Assembly (NCBI GenBank): GCA_031278535.1
Contig: JAITKH010000365.1
Location: forward strand, 1-5,423
Length of the DNA: 5,423 nt
From: Planctomycetota bacterium
GTDB lineage: Bacteria; Planctomycetota; SZUA-567
Reading direction: 5' to 3'
Of this stretch, positions 1 to 5,066 are shown one piece after another. How positions within the stretch are numbered: position 1 is the stretch's first letter; each line of letters starts with the position of its first letter. A model generated the notes under the pieces. It did no database searches, was not told the origin of the DNA, and saw only the letters and a list, made by a program, of their open reading frames with translations. Made by a program: the position numbers and the translations under genes.

Positions 1-44
1 AAGGCAATTGTTCCAGATGGCGGCTTTCGAGGAAATTCAAGTCA

Positions 45-408
45 ATTACTGCCTGTCCCGCAACTAGTGATGCGCGCGGCTGCCTTCTTCCGGCAGCGAA
101 CCGTGATGCCAGGGGCAATACCTGGCCGATTTTTCGCGCCACCTCAACGAAGGCGTCCATGCCTTGCTGGTGCTTGACGGCGCGGGATGGCGCACCAGCG
201 GCCAATTGTGCTGGCGCCGCAAATCTTGCCGGCGAAATCGCCGGAACTGAATCCCGCCGGACAGGCATGGCGGGAGATTCGGCAAACGTGCCCGGGGAAT
301 CGCGTCTTCTCCGCTGTCGAGGAATTGGATGGCGCCGTCGCCGATGCAGGGATGCAACGTATCAAAAACAAAAGCGCCACACAATCATTGTGCGCATATG
401 GCTGGATT
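45..408 (+). pseudogene. IS630-family transposase remnant (C-terminal DDE half, frameshifted)
   Basis: This is the wreck of a transposase that would have cut and joined insertion-sequence ends. Pieces of one protein appear successively in three frames. Frame 3 (about 51-100) gives ACPATSD and LLPAANR. Frame 2 (about 119-205) gives YLADFSRHLNEGVHALLVLDG followed by AGWRTS. Frame 1 (about 205-408) gives SPELNP, then AW, NRVFSAVEELD and SLCAYGWI. The order LVLDGAGW(H)TS, then SPELNP, then a terminal SLC-Y-WI is the C-terminal half of IS630-family transposases, with the second catalytic Asp in LVLDG. The family's catalytic Glu, in SPELNPxExxW, is replaced: here it reads NPAGQAW. The N-terminal helix-turn-helix half is not visible and may lie left of the window. 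I found no convincing terminal inverted repeat. The end at 408 marks the last recognisable residue; the open frame runs on to 546. Confidence 0.78.
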
Positions 409-536
409 ATGAATATCGTGCAAAATCAAAGGAAAATGGTACAAGGCCGCTGGAAATGTTCGTTCACTCCGCGACTATTTTCAGGCGGCCGCTTTCAGTT
501 GCCGTCCCGCAATGGCAAGTCAGGCATGGAAATCCT
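409..536. other. Short non-coding gap between transposase remnant and membrane-protein gene
   Basis: This stretch separates the last recognisable transposase residues from the stop of the converging minus-strand gene. The frame-1 continuation (to 546) does not look like a conserved protein. The only structure seen is a weak 5-bp inverted repeat, AATCC-TTCA-GGATT, at 531-544, which overlaps the stop of the minus-strand gene. It has no convincing T-run on either strand. The start of the stretch is more AT-rich than the flanks, which fits the end of a decayed insertion element. Confidence 0.4.
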
Positions 537-836
537 TCAGGATTGAAAGGATGATGAGCGTAATTTTTCTTGTATAAGACCAGCCAGCCACAGGATGCCG
601 CCGCCGCAGAATTCAATCGCGCCGGTTGCCATGTACATCGTTGCCGCCAACGACGTGTCGTCTTCGGAAGAATCTTCAACCCCTGGCGGCGGAATGAGGG
701 AATAGCCCAACAGGAAGATGGGTGTGCCGGTGATCATGACGGCATAGGACCACCGTACACCACCCGGCACCAAAAATCGCATGGCAATCGGAGGCAAGAA
801 GATTGTCATGAGATAGAAAATGGCGAATACGCCCAT
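537..836 (-). CDS. Small hypothetical membrane protein (99 aa)
   Basis: I do not recognise a family. The predicted protein is 99 residues with about three hydrophobic segments: roughly residues 2-24, 29-50 and 64-88. Between the second and third lies a proline/acidic loop (IPPPGVEDSSEDD). The C-terminus is short, polar and basic/serine-rich (EKLRSSSFQS). I chose the ATG at 834-836 because AAGGA sits 5 bases upstream of it. The frame stays open upstream through the tmRNA gene, but that extension is the RNA gene and not protein. An alternative ATG at 885-887 would give 116 aa, but it lies inside a 7-bp hairpin and lacks a comparable ribosome site. The gene lies 98 bases downstream of ssrA on the same strand, so read-through transcription is possible. 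The hydrophobic pattern and ribosome site support a real gene, but there is no functional evidence. Confidence 0.6.
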   Translation of the reverse strand: MGVFAIFYLMTIFLPPIAMRFLVPGGVRWSYAVMITGTPIFLLGYSLIPPPGVEDSSEDDTSLAATMYMATGAIEFCGGGILWLAGLIQEKLRSSSFQS

Positions 837-875
837 GTCCGTCCTTGGAATACCCGTACAAATGTTCCCATTCAG

Positions 876-892
876 GGCGGATTTCATCCGCC
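876..892 (-). other. Perfect 7-bp stem-loop between ssrA and the small membrane gene
   Basis: On the minus strand GGCGGAT and ATCCGCC flank a GAA loop. The stem lies 43 bases beyond the tmRNA CCA end and 40 bases before the downstream start codon. There is no following U-run, so it is not a standard intrinsic terminator. It could be a processing or stability element for the ssrA precursor 3' end, or a structure in the leader of the downstream gene. Confidence 0.4.
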
Positions 893-934
893 AAGACGGA
901 ATTGCCGCTGGCGCAATTGCTGTGGATGAGCAAA

Positions 935-1290
935 TGGTGGAGGCGGCGGGAATCGAACCCGCGTCCTGCGACGTGTTAAGTGGAAGCCGCTCCGTGCGCA
1001 GTCGGTGATTGAATCTCGCCGCACAAGGCTCATCGACAAGCCTCGCTTGGCCAGCCAAAATTTGTTCTCGATTCCCCGGCGACTTAGGCTTGCCTCCGGA
1101 GTTTCCAGCCGATGGCGGCTCGCAATGACGGTATCGGCGTCCCGGTTGCGAGCGCTGCCTATTTTTTAGGCAGCGAGAGCATAATCATGCTCGGCAGTTC
1201 ATTGTGTAATCGGCTTTTTAACGGGGCCAACCGATCAACCCCGGCACGCTGCTTCAACCGCGCCCGCCCAGTCGAATCCTTTTCGCCCCC
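935..1290 (-). ncRNA. ssrA: tmRNA (transfer-messenger RNA)
   Basis: This is the trans-translation RNA that rescues stalled ribosomes and tags the unfinished protein for proteolysis, working with SmpB. On the minus strand the 5' end GGGGGCG pairs over 7 bp (one G-U) with CGCCUCC, followed by an encoded ACCA. The 3' tRNA-like part has a T-arm GCGGG-UUCGAUU-CCCGC, and the 5' part has the tmRNA-typical GGAUUCGACU. The tag frame (1166-1195) starts at a GCC resume codon and encodes AEHDYALAA followed by UAA. With the tRNA-borne alanine the tag is A-AEHDYALAA, ending in the ALAA degron recognised by ClpXP-type proteases. The UAA stop sits at the tip of a 9-bp hairpin (CGCUGCCUA / UAGGCAGCG), the usual helix 5 position. 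A GGGG/CCCC helix 5' of the tag fits pseudoknot PK1. The length of 356 nt is normal for one-piece tmRNA. Confidence 0.96.
1166..1195 (-). CDS. ssrA: tmRNA proteolysis tag reading frame (AEHDYALAA)
   Basis: This is the internal messenger part of the tmRNA: nine codons, GCC GAG CAT GAT TAT GCT CTC GCT GCC, then TAA. I set the frame from the conserved YALAA end followed by a stop in the helix 5 loop. The in-frame codons upstream are ACT and TGA, so GCC is the natural resume codon, matching the usual Ala resume codon. The encoded tag is one residue shorter than the E. coli ANDENYALAA tag. Confidence 0.88.
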   Translation of the reverse strand, partial: AEHDYALAA

Positions 1291-1301
1291 CTTCTTTTCA
1301 C

Positions 1302-1325
1302 AAAAAAACGCCTGCCCGCAAGGCG
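1302..1325 (-). terminator. Intrinsic-terminator-like hairpin in the ssrA 5' leader
   Basis: Read on the minus strand, CGCCT, a 7-base loop and AGGCG form a short GC-rich stem followed at once by seven U residues. The run ends about 11 bases before the mature tmRNA 5' end. The stem is only 5 bp, so termination strength is uncertain. No minus-strand gene lies upstream that would need terminating, so the element would act on the ssrA transcript itself. It could be an attenuator or simply leader removed during processing. Confidence 0.42.
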
Positions 1326-1357
1326 GACCAACACTCAGGCATCGGCCCGATTTTTCG

Positions 1358-1381
1358 CTTCGCCGCCATAGCGGCGGGAAG
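1358..1381 (-). other. GC-rich hairpin at the presumed 5' end of the ssrA precursor
   Basis: CGCCGC and GCGGCG (1361-1366 and 1371-1376) flank a 4-base loop. CTT/AAG extends the stem past a 2-base bulge. The hairpin lies just downstream of the predicted ssrA transcription start (about 1385), so it would cap the 5' end of the precursor RNA. Confidence 0.35.
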
Positions 1382-1391
1382 ACATCATTCT

Positions 1392-1419
1392 ACTATATCC
1401 GCAGCCGGAACGAGAGCAA
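1392..1419 (-). promoter_or_regulatory. Candidate sigma70-type promoter for ssrA
   Basis: On the minus strand, a -35 box TTGCTC (1414-1419) is separated by 16 bases from a -10 box TATAGT (1392-1397). This predicts a start near 1385 and a precursor leader of about 95 bases before the mature tmRNA 5' end at 1290. I see no better promoter closer to the gene. The boxes match consensus partially, so this is a proposal. Confidence 0.42.
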
Positions 1420-1423
1420 GAAA

Positions 1424-1444
1424 AATGTGCGCACTGCGCACATT
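1424..1444. promoter_or_regulatory. 21-bp near-perfect palindrome, candidate operator
   Basis: The arms AATGTGCGCA and TGCGCACATT are exact reverse complements separated by a single C. The site begins 5 bases upstream of the ssrA -35 box and ends 41 bases before the -35 box of the rightward promoter. It therefore sits between two divergent promoters, as an operator for a dimeric regulator would. The outer TGTG...CACA halves recall Crp/Fnr-family sites, but the half-site spacing differs from the E. coli Crp consensus. I cannot name the regulator. Confidence 0.55.
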
Positions 1445-1485
1445 CCATCAGAAAAAAGAAAAACCCATTTCGCAGGGACAATGTC

Positions 1486-1513
1486 TTGAATCGGGACTCC
1501 GAAAGCATATACT
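1486..1513 (+). promoter_or_regulatory. Sigma70-type promoter for the 720-aa coiled-coil gene
   Basis: TTGAAT (1486-1491), a 16-base spacer and TATACT (1508-1513) closely match the -35 and -10 consensus. The predicted start near 1520 leaves about 45 bases of leader before the ATG at 1566, which is preceded by a purine-rich GGGGAAGGA ribosome site. Confidence 0.62.
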
Positions 1514-1565
1514 GTATCAGGTGGGGTTTTTTCTGTTGCGCACGATGTCCAATAGGGGAAGGAAT

Positions 1566-3728
1566 ATGAACGGGAATGACGGAAAAGGCGGACTTTGGGC
1601 CGGCTTGATCATCCTCGGCCTTGCAACTGTGGTCTTCGCAATCCTCTGGTTCCAGAGAGGGGGGGAAATCAGCCGTCTTCGGACGGAAACGGAAAACGCT
1701 CTTGATTCCGCCGCCGGTACAACGCGGCGTTTCGAGACGGATTTGCGCAATGCCAAAGCCGATCTCGATTCCGCCACCCGACGCATGGCCGATCTTGAGG
1801 AACAGCTGAAGAGCCGGGAAACGCGGTACCGGACGGATTTGGCCAAAAGCGAGGAAAGAAGGCGCAACGAGGTGGAAACGGCCGATGCCCGGAGGCGGGA
1901 AGCGGCAACCGCGGCGAACAGTCTCCAGAGCGAGCTTGACACCACAAGGCAGGCGATAGCCGAGGCGGCCAAGAAAAACCAGACGGAACTTGCCGCTGCG
2001 GGGAAGGAATTGGCCGGACTGCGGGAAGAACTGGAGAAGGAAAAGCGGGACGCGGCGGCGTTGCGACACAGCGAACAGAATGCCCAAAACGCCCTGGCCG
2101 CGGTGCGCAAGGAATTGGATGCCGTCGTCAAAACGGCGGCAGAACGGGAAAAAACGCTGCAGGTCGAATCGGCGGAACTCCAGAAGCAATTGGCCGGAAT
2201 CATGCCCGGGCGGGAAAGGCAGACCGCTGGAACCGGACCGGCGGATGATGAAAACCTGTCGGCTCGGGTTGCCGAATTGGAAAACGCTCTCCATGCGGCC
2301 GAAACGGACCGCCGAACGGCGATCAGGGATTTGACCCGGGAACTGGAGGCGGCAAAAGACGAAGCCAAACGCTACGCCGAAATGGCTCAAGCGGCCAGTC
2401 GGACCGTGCCAGGAAACCGCCTGGCCGTGGAACAGGAAAAAGAACTGGCCAAGGCCAGAGAAGAATTACGGGCGGCATTGAACGATCTCGGGGCGGCGCG
2501 GACGAGCTTGACGACTGTTGAAACTGAAATGCGATCGCTCAAAGCCGAGTTGACGGCAAAAACCGCGGATTTGGACAAAACCAGTGCCGCCCTCGCGGCG
2601 AAAGAAAAAGAGTTGGCTGGTGCCAAGGCTGATTTGGCGGCGAATTTGACGATAAAAACCGGGGATCTGGCCAAAGTCGCCGATGCCCTGGCGGCGAAGG
2701 AAAAGGAACTGGCCGGCGTCAAGACCTCCTTGACGGCGAAAACCGGGGATCTGGCCAAAGCCGCCGACGCCCTGGCGGCGAAGGAAAAGGAACTGGCCGG
2801 CGTCAAGGCGGAACAGGCGGCAATCCGGCGAGAATATGAAAGAAACCTGGCCAGGGCAGGGGACGAGGTCAGGAGCGAGATCACCCGCCTGCGGCAATCC
2901 CAAACGGAAAAGCTGGCCGAACTGGACCAACATTGGCTGCAACGCGTGGAAGCGGCCGTCCGCGCCGGCGCCGAACGGGAAAAAACGCTGACCGCGGAAT
3001 GGGCGAAAACCCGCAAAGGGTTTGAGGACAGGCTGGCGGATCAGGAAAAGCGGCTGAATGCCGCGCTTGAACAGGCCAAGCCGGCAACGCCCCCTTCCGG
3101 TAAAGGAGCGGAAGGCCGTTCGATCAGCAGGATTGTCGAACGGATGCCTGACGGCCAGACTCTCCTTATTCCCGTTGGCGTGGAATCCCGGGTGAGCCAG
3201 GGAATGAAATTCGACGTGTATCGACGCGAAAATGGCGGTCGGCGCTATATCGGCGGCGTCAAGGTGATACGGGTTCTCGACGGATGCTCGCTCGTGGTGT
3301 CCACTTTCTCCGAAACCGAGGTGGCGACATGTCCCGCCACCGGACGGGCGGTCCTTGAACTCGGCGCCGCATTCAGCCCATTCGCCGCCGGTCCTGACGG
3401 CAAGGCGTTGCCGCTTCAGACCGCCGCCGGCGTCGGCCTGCCGCTCGAGGCCCCGGCTGTCGGCGATCTCCTGGACAATCCGTTCTACGATCCGGGCCGT
3501 CGTCTGACGTTCGCCATCGATCCGGCTCTGGCGGGCGACGCCACCGTGATCCGCATTATTGAAACTCTTGGGGGATCGCCCCGAACCGGCGCCGAAGCGG
3601 CCAGGGCCGACTTCCTGGTGGCGGCGGACGACGCACAGGCAGCCACCGCTTCCGGCGGTCCGCGACGGGTTCTCCTGGCGCATCTTCGGGAATATCTCGA
3701 TCCGGAATTGACGGCCCCGCGGAAATAG
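1566..3728 (+). CDS. Membrane-anchored coiled-coil protein with C-terminal beta and BRCT-like domains
   Basis: The 720-residue protein has a short polar N-terminus, one transmembrane helix (about residues 10-29, LWAGLIILGLATVVFAILWF), then Ala/Glu/Lys/Arg-rich sequence with heptad character from about 34 to 502: a very long coiled coil. A Pro/Gly linker (503-515) leads to a C-terminal domain. Residues about 516-610 (GQTLLIPVGVESRVSQGMKF, FDVYRR, IGGVKVIRVLDG) look like a small beta-barrel. Residues about 610-720 (NPFYDPGRRLTFAID, IRIIETLGGSP, ADFLVAADD) resemble a BRCT-like alpha/beta fold. From memory, this architecture recurs in planctomycete and lentisphaeral proteins of unknown function. 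With positive residues following the helix, the orientation is uncertain. The frame is open back to an ATG at 1425, but I chose 1566 because a promoter and the GGGGAAGGA ribosome site precede it and the helix is N-terminal. A structural or tethering role at the envelope is inference. Confidence 0.88.
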   Translation: MNGNDGKGGLWAGLIILGLATVVFAILWFQRGGEISRLRTETENALDSAAGTTRRFETDLRNAKADLDSATRRMADLEEQLKSRETRYRTDLAKSEERRRNEVETADARRREAATAANSLQSELDTTRQAIAEAAKKNQTELAAAGKELAGLREELEKEKRDAAALRHSEQNAQNALAAVRKELDAVVKTAAEREKTLQVESAELQKQLAGIMPGRERQTAGTGPADDENLSARVAELENALHAAETDRRTAIRDLTRELEAAKDEAKRYAEMAQAASRTVPGNRLAVEQEKELAKAREELRAALNDLGAARTSLTTVETEMRSLKAELTAKTADLDKTSAALAAKEKELAGAKADLAANLTIKTGDLAKVADALAAKEKELAGVKTSLTAKTGDLAKAADALAAKEKELAGVKAEQAAIRREYERNLARAGDEVRSEITRLRQSQTEKLAELDQHWLQRVEAAVRAGAEREKTLTAEWAKTRKGFEDRLADQEKRLNAALEQAKPATPPSGKGAEGRSISRIVERMPDGQTLLIPVGVESRVSQGMKFDVYRRENGGRRYIGGVKVIRVLDGCSLVVSTFSETEVATCPATGRAVLELGAAFSPFAAGPDGKALPLQTAAGVGLPLEAPAVGDLLDNPFYDPGRRLTFAIDPALAGDATVIRIIETLGGSPRTGAEAARADFLVAADDAQAATASGGPRRVLLAHLREYLDPELTAPRK
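2550..2813 (+). repeat. Three 28-residue (84-bp) repeat modules within the coiled coil
   Basis: The modules are 2550-2633, 2646-2729 and 2730-2813, encoding residues 329-356, 361-388 and 389-416. Each starts LT-KT and contains AALAAKEKELAG or ADALAAKEKELAG. A 4-residue insert (LAAN) separates modules 1 and 2. By eye modules 2 and 3 match at 74 of 84 bases, with only 5 differences in the first 78, so they look like a recent in-frame tandem duplication. Twenty-eight residues is exactly four heptads, so the duplication keeps the coiled-coil register. Confidence 0.85.
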
Positions 3729-3756
3729 AGAACAAGCCCTGAGCGGAAATATCCTT

Positions 3757-3821
3757 CCTTGACGGGCATTGGCTTTGGCTGGAGGCGCATCGAACTCTGG
3801 CGAAAGCCTGTCAAGGTTTTT
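3757..3821 (+). terminator. Long-loop stem followed by T5 between the coiled-coil and foldase genes
   Basis: CCTTGACGGGC (3757-3767) pairs with GCCTGTCAAGG (3806-3816) over 11 bp with one G-U pair. TTTTTAG follows directly. The loop is long (38 bases) and contains a competing GGCTTT/AAAGCC pairing (3771-3776 with 3803-3808). This is either an intrinsic terminator for the 720-aa gene or an attenuator limiting transcription into the next gene. I see no clear promoter between it and that gene's start 31 bases later. Confidence 0.5.
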
Positions 3822-3852
3822 AGTGCTTCCGGATTCGGGATCAAGGCGGAGT

Positions 3853-4911
3853 ATGCTGCAAATATCCAGGGTGCTCATTTTCACCGCGGCGGCGGCGCTG
3901 TCCGTTCCAGGCCTCGTTTTGGCCGAGGAGGAGTTGGCCCACGCCATCTTCATCAAGGTCAACGGCAAGACCATCACCCAGGATTACGTGGTCGAGGCCG
4001 TGAAGTACCTGGTCAAGCGGGAATACAACGACACGCCGCCCGAAGACGAGGAGGAAATGGACAACCTGCAGAAGGCCGCTCTGCGCGACCTGATTCGGGC
4101 GGTGCTTGTTCACGACGAGGCGAAATCCCTCGGGGTGTCGCTCGCGCGGGATCGGGCGCGCCGGCTGGCGGGAACGTCCGGCCTGAAACCGGAGGAAATT
4201 AGTCCCACCATCCGCCGCATCCTCGAATCGGAGGAGCTTTTCGAAGAGGTGATGCTGGCGTCGGGGACGCCTGTCCCCTCGCCCTCGCCAAAGGAAGTCA
4301 AGGAATTCTATCTGAAGAACCGGGCGGAATTCCGCACCAATGCCCTCGTCATCGTCCGCACCATCTTCCTGCCTGAAGACGGCTCGCGTCCACAAGCCTA
4401 TTTCAAGGCCAGAGCCGAGGAAATCATGGACCGGCTCCTGGGCGTCCCCTATCCCCAGCGCACCGACGCCTTCGACAAAACCGCCAGGGAGAATAGCCAG
4501 GATATCTTCGCCCGCTTCGGCGGACTCCTCACCGGCGCCAGTTCCGAACGCTGGATCCCCAAGGATATCAACAACAAAAACGCGGACGGCACCGACATCT
4601 TCCCCCAGGCGATGGTGGATGCCATCCGCCGTTTCAGTTCCAGGGGCGAAATCCGCCTGGCGGTCAGCGCCGAAGGCATGCACTTGATGTACTGCGAAGA
4701 CATGCGGGGAGGGAGAGACATCCCCTGGAGCGAAGCGGCCCAAATCATTGATTATTATCTGAGGCAGAATGCGCGCAATCGCCTCATGCGAAGCTGGCTG
4801 AACCGGATTTACGACCGCTCCGATATCCGCTGGCACGACGGAACGCCTTATGAGCGCGAATTGCTGACCGGAATTTTCCTTCCCTCCGAGCGGGCCGAGC
4901 GGGACAGATAG
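3853..4911 (+). CDS. Secreted SurA/PpiC-like peptidyl-prolyl isomerase (foldase/chaperone)
   Basis: The 352-residue protein looks like a periplasmic folding factor of the SurA/PrsA/PpiC group. Residues 1-24 form a signal peptide (hydrophobic stretch then VLA|EEE, cleavage predicted after Ala24). Residues about 31-135 match the SurA N-terminal pattern (IFIKVNGKTIT, then helices with RDLIRAVLVHDEAKSLGV). SPKEVKEFYLKNRAEF (145-160) leads into a parvulin-like region of about 160-285, with FGGLLTGASSERWIPKD corresponding to the GGDLGWxxR loop, then SRGEIRLAVSAEGMHLMYCED. A C-terminal helix (about 292-325) would pack back on the N-domain as in SurA. The parvulin ARHIL histidine is absent (VRTIFLP), though the later His277 is present. 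I chose the ATG at 3853 because it gives the signal peptide directly and follows AAGGCGGAG; an ATG at 3769 would add 28 residues and bury that signal. The gene follows the coiled-coil gene after 124 bases. Confidence 0.83.
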   Translation: MLQISRVLIFTAAAALSVPGLVLAEEELAHAIFIKVNGKTITQDYVVEAVKYLVKREYNDTPPEDEEEMDNLQKAALRDLIRAVLVHDEAKSLGVSLARDRARRLAGTSGLKPEEISPTIRRILESEELFEEVMLASGTPVPSPSPKEVKEFYLKNRAEFRTNALVIVRTIFLPEDGSRPQAYFKARAEEIMDRLLGVPYPQRTDAFDKTARENSQDIFARFGGLLTGASSERWIPKDINNKNADGTDIFPQAMVDAIRRFSSRGEIRLAVSAEGMHLMYCEDMRGGRDIPWSEAAQIIDYYLRQNARNRLMRSWLNRIYDRSDIRWHDGTPYERELLTGIFLPSERAERDR

Positions 4912-5066
4912 CGGCGGATTGCCGCCGCCGGCAAGCATGGGCGATGCACGCCGACTGGTGCTCCGCAAAGTCCCGCGCTTCGATGAGGGCTTTGCGGGGC
5001 ATGCCCCGATTTATCCAGGTTCCGCTTTCGGGGAAATGGATTCCTTTTCGGCGCAGGAGGCCGATT
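4912..5066 (+). other. Structured intergenic leader before the kinase gene
   Basis: Three inverted repeats crowd into this stretch. GCGGCGG-ATTG-CCGCCGC (4911-4928) abuts the foldase stop codon. CCGCAAAG (4963-4970) pairs with CTTTGCGG (4990-4997); it can extend by outer pairs and by an inner CCC/GGG. CGGGGCATGCCCCG (4995-5008) is a perfect 14-bp palindrome overlapping the second stem, so those two cannot form together. None is followed by a good T-run. I see no convincing promoter. The stretch could terminate or process the foldase mRNA, or act as a kinase leader. The kinase frame is open through it, so part could be coding. Confidence 0.45.

Noticed and set aside
531..544. Small hairpin as a terminator for the minus-strand membrane gene
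   Set aside because: The stem is 5 bp, overlaps the stop codon and has no proper U-run.
935..1010. A stand-alone tRNA gene on the minus strand, suggested by the T-arm and CCA
   Set aside because: The matching acceptor strand lies over 300 bases away at 1284-1290, with a tag frame between, so it is the 3' part of tmRNA.
837..1058. Upstream extension of the small membrane-protein frame to an ATG at 1058 (173 aa)
   Set aside because: The extension runs through the tmRNA gene; the open frame there is a by-product of the RNA sequence.
1335..2390. Long minus-strand open frame opposite the coiled-coil gene (351 aa)
   Set aside because: It is the shadow of a GC-rich plus-strand gene; its composition is low-complexity (Phe/Arg/Gly/Pro) with no recognisable motif.
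2466..3977. Long minus-strand open frame of 503 aa
   Set aside because: It mirrors the coiled-coil repeats (repetitive FLFLRRQG-type runs) and spans an intergenic region and two genes; it is an antisense artefact.
3841..4968. Minus-strand open frame of 375 aa opposite the foldase gene
   Set aside because: No start context or domain; the plus strand has a signal peptide and clear SurA/PpiC pattern.
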